Shown here piece by piece: positions 48,001 to 58,642 of a DNA stretch of 64,000 nucleotides (position 1 is the stretch's first letter; each line of letters starts with the position of its first letter). Origin of the DNA: Symsagittifera roscoffensis (taxonomy: Eukaryota > Xenacoelomorpha > Acoela > Convolutidae); NCBI RefSeq assembly GCF_963678635.1, contig NC_087065.1, positions 19,421,623 through 19,485,622 on the forward strand. The letters run 5' to 3'. The position numbers were made by a program, and so were the translations under genes. Under the pieces are notes generated by a model. That model saw only the letters and a program-made list of their open reading frames with translations, was not told the origin of the DNA and made no database searches.

Positions 48001-50025
48001 ACGCTCAAGCTTGATTTTTCGCGATTTGACTTATGATTTCTTTGTAAGTTCAGTTCGTATTCCTTGTTGAAAACAAGGCAAACTCCACTATCGAACAGCA
48101 AAAGTGTAAAAATCACGAAAAACGTGATCGACTTAAGTTCGCAATTAGAAATTAATCATCAGAGTTCCCAGTGAAAGAAAAGTTTTGCCTATTGATCCAG
48201 TTGTCTCAAATTGGATTAATTTTAACAAAAAAGTGTGCATCATAAATTGTTTTACGAATTCAAAGAGCTTAAGGCCATCTTTTTTTCTCTGAAATTCAAA
48301 AGATAAGATTTTTGAAAATTCAAGTCAGCATTTTCTTTCTGTTCATTTGCTTTCATTGACTCTTTTCCAACTGTATGTTGGCTTTGTTTATTTTCAGCTT
48401 GTTTTTTCGGCCTAGTTGTCAAATCGTCGAGTTGATTGCTTGCTGTACGCAATTCTCATTGTAGTTTTTTTTAGTGTTTTGATTTACTTCTGCTGTTTGT
48501 AATTGTACTAACCTTGACTTTGTATATTTCTTTTTTCGTTGTTTTTTTTGCTTAAAAACTTTTTTTTGCGCAAATGATTTTGGCTTTCATTTTGTCGGCT
48601 AAGTGACCTAATTTTGAATAATTTTAAGGAAAGATAGTTTGAATGCTCCCCTCTAGATAGCAGAAAAAGCTTAAAATCTTAGAATATACATTGTAGAAGG
48701 TTTCATGAAAAAATTTAGTTTTTTGGCTCTAAGGGAACTTACTCAAATTTTTTTTGGTTCAGTTTTGGCTCGATAAACGTCTTTAGACTTCATTAAACGC
48801 CGTCGACTGTGTTTCTGGACAACTTTCCATAAATACATCATTCCTGACAGAATCTTGAAGTTTTAGTTGTGGATTTCTCGATTTTTTTTTTCATTTTTTG
48901 GATTCCAAAATCGAACAGCAAAAGTGTAAAATTCATGAAAATTGTGATCAATTCTAGTTTCAAAATTTGATTTTAGTTTTCAATAAATATTTTGCGTCTG
49001 GGTCCAGTTTTCTCAAATTGGGTTAATTTTATCAAAAAATGACAATCATAAAATGTTCTAGAAATTCAAAGAGCTTTAAGGCTATCTATTTTTTTCTTTG
49101 AAGTTCGAAAGTGGAGCTGTTTTCAAAAAACAAGTCAGCTTTTTGTTTGTTATATTTACTCTTGTTTGTTTCAACTTCACAGGTTTTTTGTTATTAATCG
49201 TTGAAGTATCCTTATATAATCGTTCAGGTAAGTGACCCTTGGTCTGTATGTCCGCGTTTGAATCCCGTAGTGTCATTTTTTTTGTTTGGGAGCTGATATT
49301 TGTATTTCGTTGCATTTTCCATGTTTTGCAATTTCTAAAGATCCTTGCCTTTTTTTGCTCGTGTTTGCGAATTGCTGCTTTGCCACTGTGTTCAAACATC
49401 GGACTTGAGTGCCTCTGAAATATCCAAATTTGCTTCCTTCTAAAATACTATAATTTTGTTGTGTTGGTTGTAGGCCATCCAGCAGGTGTCGGAGGAGCTG
49501 TGCAATCTTCAGACGCAGCGACAGTCACTTAATGCGTCCTCTTGTAGTCTCCTAGACAGAGTAAACCAACTCAACACACCAGCTGAACAGGAGAGTGTGA
49601 GTACACGTACAATTATCTTTGTACTCTTTCAGATCTTGTCAAATATTAGATTAACTTTCTACTCCGCTTTCAAATTTTTACCGCGTAAATGTTTTAATCA
49701 CAATTACGATTGTTATCAAAATTAGCAGACTGACTCATTATTCCTAACATGTTAAGTCTATATACTTGACTTTGTAAAAACGTCTCGTGTCACCATAAAA
49801 GTGATGCTTAAATGAGTTTGGGGACGGGAAGGGGTCAGGAAAATGAGCCCCATTAACTGTTCAGTGCTCTTCAACTCTTGGTTAAGTCCTATGTGTCTTT
49901 CTTAAAGTTAGATATAGGACTGAGGTTGTGTATTTCAGATCCTGTTGCTGAGCAAGATCCCCATGTTCATCATAATACTGGCAGTACTCTGTGCTTTCTT
50001 CAAATTCATCTTCCCAGACGCATAG
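27041..50025 (+). CDS. SLMAP: SLMAP orthologue (sarcolemmal membrane-associated protein), 15 coding exons, complete
   Basis: The exons are 27041-27253, 30090-30240, 30310-30382, 30457-30487, 30666-30841, 31106-31235, 31471-31533, 39388-39537, 39812-40108, 40399-40800, 43742-43982, 44244-44424, 45377-45548, 49474-49596 and 49939-50025. All introns are GT-AG, and all phases agree, giving 829 codons plus TAG. Human SLMAP is about the same length. Residues 28-145 form an FHA domain with the phosphothreonine-binding residues GRS (38-40), SRNH (59-62) and NGT (81-83). Residues 166-800 are mostly coiled coil, with family stretches such as [20 protein letters not shown] and [10 protein letters not shown]. 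Residues 802-829 are a hydrophobic C-terminal tail anchor. SLMAP anchors on internal membranes and links STRIPAK (PP2A) to phosphorylated Hippo kinases. The exon of 31 nt (30457) is the least certain. Confidence 0.93.
28430..29900 (+). repeat. interrupted copy of the GAGTC-palindrome repeat family, in SLMAP intron 1
   Basis: 28440-28610 carries the family body ('ggcaaactccactatcgaac', 'agcgaaagtgtt'), and 29881-29910 carries its tail ('ttgcgttcattgac', 'gactgtttgttgg'). The 1.19-kb element at 28675-29864 lies between them, so it landed inside an older repeat. Confidence 0.6.
28675..29864. mobile_element. 1.19-kb DNA transposon relic with CAACTTGTCC subterminal repeats, in SLMAP intron 1
   Basis: Eight-bp direct repeats GTTTTTTC flank it (28667-28674 and 29865-29872). 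The ends are imperfect inverted repeats: GGTTACATGTCAATTTGCCC and, reversed, GGTGTCAGGACTATTTGTCC. Both subterminal regions repeat CAACTTGTCC(C) or its complement GGACAAGTTG many times. Inside, near 29130-29200, is a strong hairpin ('cgcccctaaacccccccta' against 'tagggggcgggggtgag'). There is no transposase frame. The GGT ends are not the usual hAT CAG; Merlin or another 8-bp-TSD superfamily is possible. Confidence 0.7.
32136..32422. mobile_element. 287-bp hAT-type MITE (CAGSGTGACCACTT ends), in SLMAP intron 7
   Basis: Perfect 8-bp target duplications AGGACGTC lie at 32128-32135 and 32423-32430. The ends are CAGCGTGACCACTT and, reversed, CAGGGTGACCACTT. Repeats of GGTCACTATT/AGTGACC fill both subterminal regions. 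Its core (about 32226-32300: 'ctaaagtttttctaaaggcg', 'ggcgccaatgtatacta') matches the core of the CAGGGGCGG-ended elements at 283-644 and 54159-54501. A run of 13 or more G follows that core. Confidence 0.9.
33075..33140 (+). repeat. tRNA-derived SINE head (not a tRNA gene)
   Basis: 'agcctggaggtaacg' resembles a Pol III A box and D arm, TGCC-TGGGAT-GGCA a short anticodon-like hairpin, and 'ggcttcgaatctgagc' a B box. The same arrangement recurs at about 46940-47010 ('ggtctggaggtaacg', 'tggtttcgaatcggac'), and weaker versions lie at about 33660-33710, 34205-34265, 37310-37370 and 49210-49255. Each is followed by a T-rich stretch and 'caaacgggaaatattc..gtttc'. The stems are too poor for working tRNAs. 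Confidence 0.5.
35080..35640. repeat. degenerate tandem array (about 180-190 bp unit) in SLMAP intron 7
   Basis: The unit contains 'ctcgaaaactaccctc', 'tctga.tttttgggttcaat', 'gttatggccctcggaatagt' and 'tttttgaccgtttt'. About three diverged units are visible here, and the same unit recurs at 37880-38730. There are no coding frames of note. Confidence 0.6.
37880..38730. repeat. second degenerate tandem array of the same 180-190 bp unit
   Basis: Landmarks 'ggccctcggaatagtcaa' (38030), 'gactatcggtaaagtcaaag' (38211) and 'gctcggaattgtcaa' (38361) mark the spacing. 'gaaaactaccctcccatatc' and similar words recur in step. Confidence 0.6.
40857..40882. repeat. (A)n(TA)n simple repeat
   Basis: A run of A followed by about eight TA units, 57 bp after a donor site in SLMAP intron 10. 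Confidence 0.9.
44567..44620. repeat. short tandem repeat of AAGTTATCATGA
   Basis: Three near-copies of a 12-18 bp unit ('aagttatcatgaactt') in SLMAP intron 12. Confidence 0.85.
46940..47010 (+). repeat. tRNA-derived SINE head, second clear copy
   Basis: It matches 33075-33140 through 'ctggaggtaacgaat', 'gcctggga.ggcaaag' and a B-box-like 'ggtttcgaatcggac'. It sits just upstream of a GAGTC-family head at 47059, as the two modules also neighbour each other near 32.5-33.1 kb. Confidence 0.5.
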
Positions 50026-51604
50026 AACAACCCCATCATCACTCATATAAACTGGGGTCAACAGAAGAGGTCAATCAAATGGCATGCATTTCTGCTCCAC
50101 GATGACCTGATAGTAGGAAATGACTCGAGATTAGCTCATGAGTTAGAGAATGAAGACAATTTGAAACTAACTAAACTCGCAAGCATTAATTAGCAGTAGC
50201 TTTTTGTCTAATTTGACAGCGAATGCTTAATTTGATATCTTATCAGGTACTTCCATTATTTGACAGTTTTGACCGTTTTATTAATATGTTTTGATAATTT
50301 GGGGTTAGAATACTTAAAATTTATGTAAATCGATGCGTGATTGTTGCGCCCCGAGAATAGTTAAATTCATGGCAGAAAAACCACTTCATAAAGCAACGAG
50401 AATTAATTTAAATTTCTGATTAATTTGATATGCTGACCAAAATGTTTATCCGTAGGTAAATTATTGAGCAATAGATTCTTTTTGACCTGTTTTCTTTGAT
50501 ATTAAAATTGTTCTATTGTTTCAAAACAGTTCCGCTGGCGTTTTCTAAATGATACTTAGCTTATCTATCTAGTGTTTTTATCTGAATCGTAATTGGGAAA
50601 ATAAGTTAACTCTAATCATGATACAAGGTAGAGAATGTATTTGTTACCCAGAGAAAACAAGTTGGAAACGTGTAAATGCGATTGGGTTCGTTGGGGGAGG
50701 GCGATAGGGGAGGGGCTTAGCTCGAGTCGAAGTAAATTTTTGCGAGTACTGAAGTGTAGCGTGTAGTATTAAGTGTCGATCCGGTACAACAAGGGATTAG
50801 TGAATGCTTTGCAAATTGTTTTGGAACAAATCCCTGTTTATTATCATTGGGGTAAACTCACGGGCTTAATAATTTTAGAAGAAAGTTAGGAAAACTACTA
50901 ATGGATTTAGCAAAAGCCACGATACTTCTATTAACACTTCTGGCTTTAATTAACGTCCCAGCTAGAAATAAAGGCATTCTAAATATTCCACCAGAAAAGA
51001 ATTAGGCCAGCATAAATTAAAACGCAGGTTTTCGGGATCTATTTTATAGTTTTGCTACCAGTTTCGGTACAATTTTACTCTCAAACCAAATCATATTCGC
51101 CTGGTTTTTGTATTTTAATGCATTAGGGGTCACCTATCATAGCAAAGCTTGCATTCCCGTGCTTTGCTTTTCTACCAATCCACAACTATTCTGGAAACAT
51201 TCTGGAAACACGCCATGTGTTGTTGGCGCCACAGTGTCTGAGTTATAATTGCGCCCTCTCTAATCAGTGAAAGGCCACATGAAACGCAAAACTACACAAC
51301 TCACCTGTGTTTCACCCGCAATCAACTTATCGCCCTATTTCGTCTCTCCCCTACACAGTCAATAATATAACTGATCAGTCACCCAGAGGGTACAAAGCAA
51401 CCAGACACTTGGCACTCTTATTTGAAAAAGAGGAAACTGGGTGCACAGATAACAATCTAATCTATTTGCATTAATAAATCAGTTAGATCTCAACCTAGAT
51501 TGAATCTTCAACATTGCATTTCCATAATCGAGTTATTCAAGGAAACCTGCGTTTTTTGCCGTGATCGTCTTATTCGTCCGCGAAGATTTGTCAGAGACTT
51601 CAAG
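50026..51604. other. SLMAP 3' flank, intergenic and Twist upstream region
   Basis: No coding signal. I do not see a clean AATAAA soon after the SLMAP stop. The last 500 bp before the Twist start has an E-box-like CACCTG (about 51303) and a CCCACAG-poor, mixed composition. The Twist 5' UTR and promoter must lie here, but no single element is convincing. Confidence 0.45.
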
Positions 51605-52237
51605 ATGGAGTCGCTTTTCCCAGATTGCAACCTTAATTACGACTCGACAATCGATCTCGGAAACAATAACGTCACCCAAAACGATCAGTGTTACCCCGCC
51701 ACGAAAGCAGTGCTCCAACAGGACGCCACTCCCGAAATGCCCATATTGACCTCCAATCACCGCAAACGACCAATCACATGCAAGAAAGAAGCCGAGAATG
51801 GCCGACATATGAACGAAAATGACGATAGTCTAGAATCGAGCAGTGAAAAACGAGCTCGAATGTCTCGCGAAGGTGACAAGGGTTCAAAGATTTCAAATTC
51901 ACCAGCGGCGTCAGCGACATCTTATGAAGAGTTGCAGCAGCAAAGAGCGTTGGCCAATATAAGAGAAAGACAAAGAACGCAGTCGTTAAATGAGACGTTT
52001 CAGCAATTGAGAGCAATAATTCCGACCCTTCCTTCGGATAAGCTGAGTAAAATTCAGACATTGAAGTTGGCATGCAAGTATATTGAGTTTCTTTACCAAG
52101 TGTTGCAATGTAATGAACTTGACCTGAGAGCTCCTCCAGCTTGCAGTTACATTCAGCAGGAGAGACTCAGCTATGCTTTCAGCGTGTGGAGAATGCAAGG
52201 CGCTTGGAACTCTTTCAAAAATGGCACCAAATATTGA
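51605..52237 (+). CDS. twist: Twist-family bHLH transcription factor, intronless
   Basis: A 210-residue protein from the ATG at 51605. The same frame opens 35 codons earlier (51500), but that stretch is unlike Twist and is probably 5' UTR. Basic patches HRKRP (52-56) and EKRAR (81-85) look like nuclear localisation signals. SYEELQ (106-111) leads into the bHLH at about 113-168: [11 protein letters not shown] (basic region), then [20 protein letters not shown] and [13 protein letters not shown]. The C-terminal WR (Twist-box) motif [14 protein letters not shown] spans 188-201. Twist dimerises with E proteins, binds E-boxes and controls mesoderm and mesenchyme. A single coding exon is usual for Twist1-like genes. 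It lies 1.6 kb downstream of SLMAP on the same strand. Confidence 0.96.
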   Translation: MESLFPDCNLNYDSTIDLGNNNVTQNDQCYPATKAVLQQDATPEMPILTSNHRKRPITCKKEAENGRHMNENDDSLESSSEKRARMSREGDKGSKISNSPAASATSYEELQQQRALANIRERQRTQSLNETFQQLRAIIPTLPSDKLSKIQTLKLACKYIEFLYQVLQCNELDLRAPPACSYIQQERLSYAFSVWRMQGAWNSFKNGTKY

Positions 52238-52310
52238 CAATTAGAAATGACTTTTTATTTTGTAGGAAATGAAATTGTTTGTCCAAAGAAGAAACGCAAA
52301 TGATTTAGAG

Positions 52311-52316
52311 AATAAA
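52311..52316 (+). terminator. poly(A) signal of the Twist gene
   Basis: AATAAA 74 nt after the Twist stop codon, followed by T-rich sequence; it suggests a very short 3' UTR. Confidence 0.75.
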
Positions 52317-54150
52317 ATTCATTTTACCTGAGTTAAATAGATATTTTTAAGCCTATTTTTTGAATACAACTTAAATCAAATGCGTTTTTGTGTCTCTATG
52401 ATCGAATCGTACATTTATGGGCCTAACAACGTCAGTTAATAACACTCAACGTCAGTCACAGTATTGTAATGGACATTTAAGATGGTTTATTCACTAAGGA
52501 AAGGACCAACATATAAGATGTTCAGCTATTTACGCAGAACCGCTGTTTCGTCCCAGTTTGAGAGCTATTTGCATTTTTTGGCCTGGGTAAAGCTTACTCA
52601 CCCCCAAGCAAAGAGCACGAATCATGGTGAGCCGCGAACATCCGACATTTAGATGATAGGCGAAGAAGTAAACACTTGACCGCCGCTCCCAAGCGTTGCT
52701 TGTGTTCTAAAAATACAATGTTTCCTAGCCAAATTCGCACGTCTCAATTGAACGTTATGGTGCCAAATTTTTGACCATTTCATGCGAGTTGCAGCTTCCT
52801 TGTCAAAGTTGTATTTCCGACCAAGTGAACAATCTGCCCCCTAAATCAATTTAGGAAGGAGATAGTGCACTTGGTTAAAAGTAATAACTCTCAGCCAATG
52901 AGATTTGAGCATAGCACAAGTAGGCCTTATGGCTTGAATTTGTCATTTAATTTCTAGAGGAGATGGTTCACCTGGTCTAGTAAGGGAAGAGATTGTTCAC
53001 TTTGGCCTGTAGTTTTTCTAAATTAAAGTTAGTCATAGGTCAAAGTGATTTCATACTGTTTTGAAACTGCATGAATTCATTTTGAATTGCACACAGCGTA
53101 AGAGAAGACAAAAAAATCAGTATTTTGATGAAGTTAAATAATAACCTACTTTGTATACGTTATTGGACGTAGACGTTTCAGATGAGTAGATTTATATATA
53201 ATATATAATAATCCTGGTCAATTTTGTTATATAGCTGATGAGGTATTTTTGACGTGACGCAACATCATGAACACACCTCAAAACAGAGCTGGTCTTGGAG
53301 TTCCGGTAGAATTGACATAGTAATCAGGACAATTGAACTCATATGAAAATTAGACCTCTAAAAAGTGGAGCTGGCTGATTCTGATTCTAAAAGGAAGTTC
53401 AAAAGTTGTCTCAGTGGCGAGAAAAGCTGGTCTGAGTTAACCAGCTTATCAGTCAAATTTGCATGTAAGAATTTGCAAAACTGAAATTTCGATTAAATTC
53501 TACTGCATTTTGAACAGAATTTTATCATTGATTTAAAAAAAATATATTTGTTGGCTTTTTTCCTGTAATTATCCGTATTTTTGAGTGGCTGTACATAAAT
53601 GTGGTCTGGGTATACTGTTTAGAAGAGCCACCGCATGATAGCCTAAGCACATGTAGTTTATATATTTTTGCTAAAAATTTTAAATTTACGCATTCTAAAA
53701 ACTGGGCTAGCTGGCGTGAACTAATACGATCAACCAAATCGCTGCTAGTACAATATAAGGTTCTTTCTACCTATTGCTCAGATTTTTTTTTTAATAATAG
53801 AACTAAATCTTTGATCTACCCTTAAAGTTTTTATTTTTTCCAATATATTATTTTTCTGGCACAAAAATCATCAATAAAAGATTATTATGGATTGACAAAA
53901 TATTATGAAGAGAATGTATGTTATGAGGCTGGATTTTATATTTAAGCTAAAGTATTTTATTCACTGATGAGATTTATCGTTTTTGATACAATAAATTTTT
54001 ATTGGCCAGAGGGTTGGGAGGAGCTGGGAATTAATAAATTAGAAGACCGTTTAAGCTAAAGAAAGCCTTGAGCAAAATTGACTGTTGTTTTGTTTTGCGC
54101 TTTAGAAACAAAAATCGACAAGCCAATGATTTGGCATCTTTTCGCTTTCT
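52317..54150. other. intergenic, no gene seen
   Basis: AT-rich sequence with short incidental frames and AT microsatellite-like patches (about 53190-53210). No exon, RNA gene or bounded transposon is supported. Confidence 0.45.
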
Positions 54151-54158
54151 ATTTGAAG

Positions 54159-54501
54159 CAGGGGCGGATTTAGGGGGGGCGGGGGGGGCGGACGCTCCCT
54201 CCTTAGGGATTCGACCCCCTGCCGACCCAAAGGGTCCCCCCTTTGATACTTTTTCAGAAATCCATTTTTGGCCGACCGACCCTAAAATTTTTCTAAAGGC
54301 GCCTTTGGCGCCAATATATACTACTTTGAGGGGGAGCGCGCGCCAAAAAAAACGCGATTTTTTTTGTCAAAATTTTTCAAAAAGTGCCCAAAAACGGCTT
54401 TTTTGACTGTTTTTTCAAAAATTTGCCTGCGGCGCAGAAAATTTGCGATTTTTTTTGTAAATCCGCCCCCCCCCCTCGAGAAAATACTAGATCCGCCCCT
54501 G
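54159..54501. mobile_element. 343-bp hAT-type MITE (CAGGGGCGGATTTAG family)
   Basis: Perfect 8-bp target duplications ATTTGAAG lie at 54151-54158 and 54502-54509. The ends are CAGGGGCGGATTTAG and CTAGATCCGCCCCTG, nearly perfect inverted repeats. The core has 'cccaaagggtccccc', 'taaaatttttctaaaggcg' and the palindrome 'ggcgcctttggcgcc'. It is non-coding; the 112-codon frame across it is incidental. It is the youngest-looking member of the family that includes 283-644. Confidence 0.95.
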
Positions 54502-54509
54502 ATTTGAAG

Positions 54510-55908
54510 ACTGACAATCGATATTAAACACGTTCCAAAAGTTTGTTGATTGGACTAATCTTGTTTTCTCACGCTTGCTTCTTAGATTTATGCTGTTAGT
54601 TTACTTAAATAACCATATTCGGTTAACTTCCATATTCGCAATCAGCATTTTTGGTAATATAAACCAAATAATTTATATTGACGTAATTCGTCTGCATTTA
54701 TGCTGATATTATCCAGGGGAAAAAGGAGGTACTGAAGTTGATTCAGAACGTCCACGCTTCTAATGGGGTGAGTTTTTACGTGTATCAAAATAGGGCATCA
54801 AAAATGTGAAATTATAAAATTAACAAATTGAATTCATATCATAAAGTCTTAACAAAGACAAGAGTGTATCGTTAATATGTCGTCTTGTGATGGCGCTAAA
54901 TCACAGTAGGTGGTAACGTAAGTCTCTGTAAGGTGATTGAGCATAAATAGTAAAAATTAATCGAACTTTATAAAGTTTTATCACAATGAAAATACGAAGG
55001 CCGATAAAAAATTATTTGAATTTTTTGAAGAGTTTCGAAAATTTTTCTCTCCTGCTGAGATTTGAGTGACTGATTTTAAATCCTCAGCTTTTTATTTATC
55101 TTTTGCATCTGATTGATGCAGTTTATGTCGTTAAAACATTTTTTGTGGGTCTGCTCCGTATAGGAATACAACGTTGGTGTCTGCATTTTTGCAGCTACGA
55201 TAGCTGCTTGAACAAATCGAGTTGTAGGTTGATTAGTTTAAAAGCACCTGTAGCATATTGGTAATGGTGATGGGACGCTATTTCAAAGCGACTTATGAGG
55301 AGGGAAGGACGTAATAAAAACTTTTTGGCGTTTTTGTAGAGCTAAGTTTTGTTCTCTTTTAATTTGGTTTGCCAGTGTGAATTCGAGTTGATTTTAATTT
55401 CTTGATTGTTGAACAATTGTATCTTCAAAAACTGATTTTGTTACAGTGTGAGCAAATAAAACCTTCAACGGTCTGACAGTTTTCTTTCTTTTTTTTGGAG
55501 TCTTGAATTTGGAAATAGTGTCTTTTGAGACGTTTAGGGAGAGGAGGTTTTCAAATTCCAGCTTTTTTCTTACAATTGAAACTCGAATAAAACCTCTGGT
55601 ACATCCTATACCATATAAACATCCTATAAAAAGAAAAAGATTAGACGGTACAGTTAGTCGGCCTTGGGTTGCGTGGTTTTTGAAATCGACTAGTCGAAGA
55701 CCAGGATTTGTTTTATCCCGATTTTCATCGTCAGAATCCTCTGGCAGAGGTACATGAGCTTGATTCTCGTCTATATCGCTTTAGGACGATGATGAGAGAA
55801 GGGGAGGAGGGTGGCTGTTAACTTTTGATCCAAAACCTTTTTCAATAATAATTATAGCAAATTTTTTTGATAGAAATAACCAACCGTAATGCTCTTCTGA
55901 TTTTATAG
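54510..55908. other. sequence 5' of the first recognised FN3 exon
   Basis: Mostly non-coding. One possible short exon, 54717-54767, lies between 'ttatccag' and a strong donor GTGAGT, but its 17 codons match nothing I know and it could be chance. The FN3 gene's signal peptide and first exon may be in this stretch or may have been missed. Confidence 0.3.
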
Positions 55909-58550
55909 TTCCGAAGACACCGGAAGTTTCACTGGTTTCCTATGGCACTACATCGCTTCTTTTGAACAGCAGTAGAAACTCATCGTCTAATATTCAATAT
56001 GAAGTGGACATAGATGACAACGACTTTCAAAAAGTTACCGTGCTTCAATCTGAACTTCCCTACGTGATTGGAGGTCTGAACTCTGGAAGAAAATTTTCAG
56101 TAACTGTTACAGCTGCAAACAAGCTCTGCCCCGACAGTCGAACTGTCTCCAGATCTGTCTCTGCTTGCACGGGTTTGCATTTATTTACATGATGTATATA
56201 TAATTTTATGATTTTCGAAATTCTTTTGCTCTATGAGCAGACCAGTTCGTACAAGACTCAGCACGCTTTGCGTTTCTCTCTACCTCGCATAACATTTTTA
56301 CTATGCGAATATAAACAGTTTTATGATATTACAAAGCCTAACTAAGGCAAATATATTTGATCTTTTTTACTCTGCTTTTTTCCATGCCAATTGTAAAACA
56401 CTAAGTCGATGCGAAAGAATTATTCACAAAAAAAATCAGTACGAAGCCTAGGTGTGTACCTTAAGCAAATTGAAATTTAATTGTTTTGTACCTCAAAAAT
56501 CGTTATCACCAATTCTGCATTCCTTTGATTTTATTTTTGGCTTCAGATTCCGCGACCATTGGTTAAAACAAAAGCTCTGGAATCCATGATTAAAACTGCG
56601 ACCAAAATTGCGAATTCCGTGACCAAATATTTAAGATTGCGGAGGAAAAACCATGCAAATTGCAACGGAAGGGTACTGATTCCGGTTTTTTTGTTTATAA
56701 TTAGAGTGGTTTTTTGAAATTGTTTAAAGTACAGTTTTAATCTTCGAGTTTGAAATTAAAATTAAGTTTTTTTTGGAATTGTTTTTTTTTTCTCATTTCT
56801 AGATTATTTTCAGTTTTAACTATAAGCAAACAAACAGAATTCCATTAAAGTGAGTTAAGCTTATTGCTTGGCTCATAGAGTAATTTCGGATAGGGTACAC
56901 CGTCTGCTCGTCACGCTATCTTATTTTCGGCCGGATAGATTCTTGCAACTTCTTAGTCTAATACCGATCCTAATCTTGCTCTAATATCTACTAGTCTCAG
57001 GGTGTTTAACTAGTCTCTGCTGGGCTCAATAGATCTAGAGTTTACTGGCTTGTTGCGATTGTTGAAGTTCTCTTGGAGAGGTAACTACTTTCTAAGTTAA
57101 ATTCATATCTCTCTGGTGCTGAAATTACAAGTAATTTCAGCACTTACAAATAAGTGGGTTGTTAGTTAGATGGATCATGATTGGTTAATATTAAATATTT
57201 TATAGTGATAAAATATCCAATTTACAACCAATAACAAAATATAGTTTAGATCAGGTTCCAAAAGTTTTATTCGGAACAAGACTGCTCATACCAAAGCAAA
57301 GCCCAAAATGTTTCAAATGCTTTTTAAGAACTATAAAGTAGTGTTCGCTTTCAAAAAATGACAAAAAGTTTAAAAACTGGACAACAGTTTAAATGTTTTT
57401 GAAAAACATTCCCCCACACGCTATGTAAGGTACAAAATGTATATTTTCTATATAGCAATATAATAACTAGACTATAAAGCATATAAATAAGCATATACTA
57501 ATAAGCATATAAATAAGCAATATATATAAAAACCTTTTCTGAGACGTAATAAATTTCCGCTGACGCGTTAATAGCATGAAATATGTCGCGTGTTAAATGT
57601 CCCAAATTGACAATCTCTAAATCTCCATAATCTTATAAAGAATGATCACTGGTGAAAAGTATTTTTAACTTTGAGCTCAGAACAACGTTTCCTCGATGAC
57701 TAGATTTGAGGTAGGCTATCGTTCCTAACTATTACCTTACATTAGCAAATTCGAATTGTTTTTCATGGCTGCTGGGTAATGAGGTTTACAAAGCAAGAGT
57801 TTTTTTGCGCAATTTTATTCAAATTTTTCGAGATGCAAACTATTCCAAAGCAGTCGTAACTGGATTCAAGTTAAACAAAAAAAAATAAGATTATTTTGAT
57901 GGAACTCATCTTGCTTCAAGGTTTGATAAAAGATTTCATTAATTTAGTTTGAGACCTTAATTTGTTTCGTCATCTTCTGTGACGAAGAATTTCAATTTTT
58001 TCTTCTTTTTTTGTAGATAGTTTTAACTAGAGCCGATCAAGTTTGTGGCATTTTTCTTGTTTTTTGGGCGTTGTCGATTTTTTTTCAACATATAATGAAG
58101 TCAAGAAGCATTCTATGCATGCTATTTTTAATGATTTTTGATCAGTATCATCTTGTGTTAGTACTTAGCAGGCATTGAAATCGAACATTTTTTGTTTCAT
58201 TGTTCAAGTTTTACCCAAATTTGTAACTTCTTTCTAAGTGTAAAATTGAATACAGGATTTTTTAAATTATTAACAGTATTTTCTTTTTATCAACAAAATT
58301 TTGATAATTCACGATTCGCTTATTACTTTGGTTGTTTGGCTTATGACTATTTCAGTTTAGTTTTCAATTATTTTTATAAACATGTGACAAGATATGCTCT
58401 CCAGTAACAAGTTTGCAACTGGCTTAAAAATGCCTGTTTTTCTTTTTGCATCAATACCCCTTGTCAAATAAAAACCTTACAAACCAAAGAGCTTCTCGAT
58501 ACTTTATTTTTTCCATTATATATACTAAGCTTGACTTTTTTATTTCTTTT

Positions 58551-58582
<32 letters not shown>

Positions 58583-58591
58583 TATTTCTTC

Positions 58592-58642
<51 letters not shown>

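Larger units (their letters stand above)
32457..49140 (+). repeat. dispersed 0.4-kb repeat family with GAGTC..TGAACG palindromic head, many copies in SLMAP introns
   Basis: The head is 'gagtcgatgaacgtagttca' followed by gactc, an almost perfect hairpin (GAGTC-GA-TGAAC-GTA-GTTCA-GACTC), then 'cttatataggtcgtgatgat'. The body contains 'ggcaaactccactatcgaac', 'agcaaaagtgt' and 'ttctcaaattgggttaattt'. The tail 'ttgcgttcattgactctttt' is the inverted form of the head. Copies with both ends: 32457-32876, 41646-42081, 42508-42967 and 47059-47449. Heads or partial copies lie at about 33489, 36057, 41131, 41491, 43070, 46503 and 47925; another tail is near 48350-48362. No transposase and no clear target duplication were found. 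Confidence 0.8.

Noticed and set aside
51500-51604. Upstream in-frame ATG giving Twist 35 more residues
   Set aside because: The extension is Cys/Ile-rich and unlike any Twist N-terminus; the ATG at 51605 fits better, although initiation at 51500 cannot be excluded.
54068-54406. 112-codon frame across the MITE
   Set aside because: It starts in flanking DNA and runs through MITE termini; not a gene.
54717-54767. Possible 51-nt exon with a strong GTGAGT donor upstream of the FN3 exons
   Set aside because: The 17 codons match nothing and there is no further support; left as a remark only.
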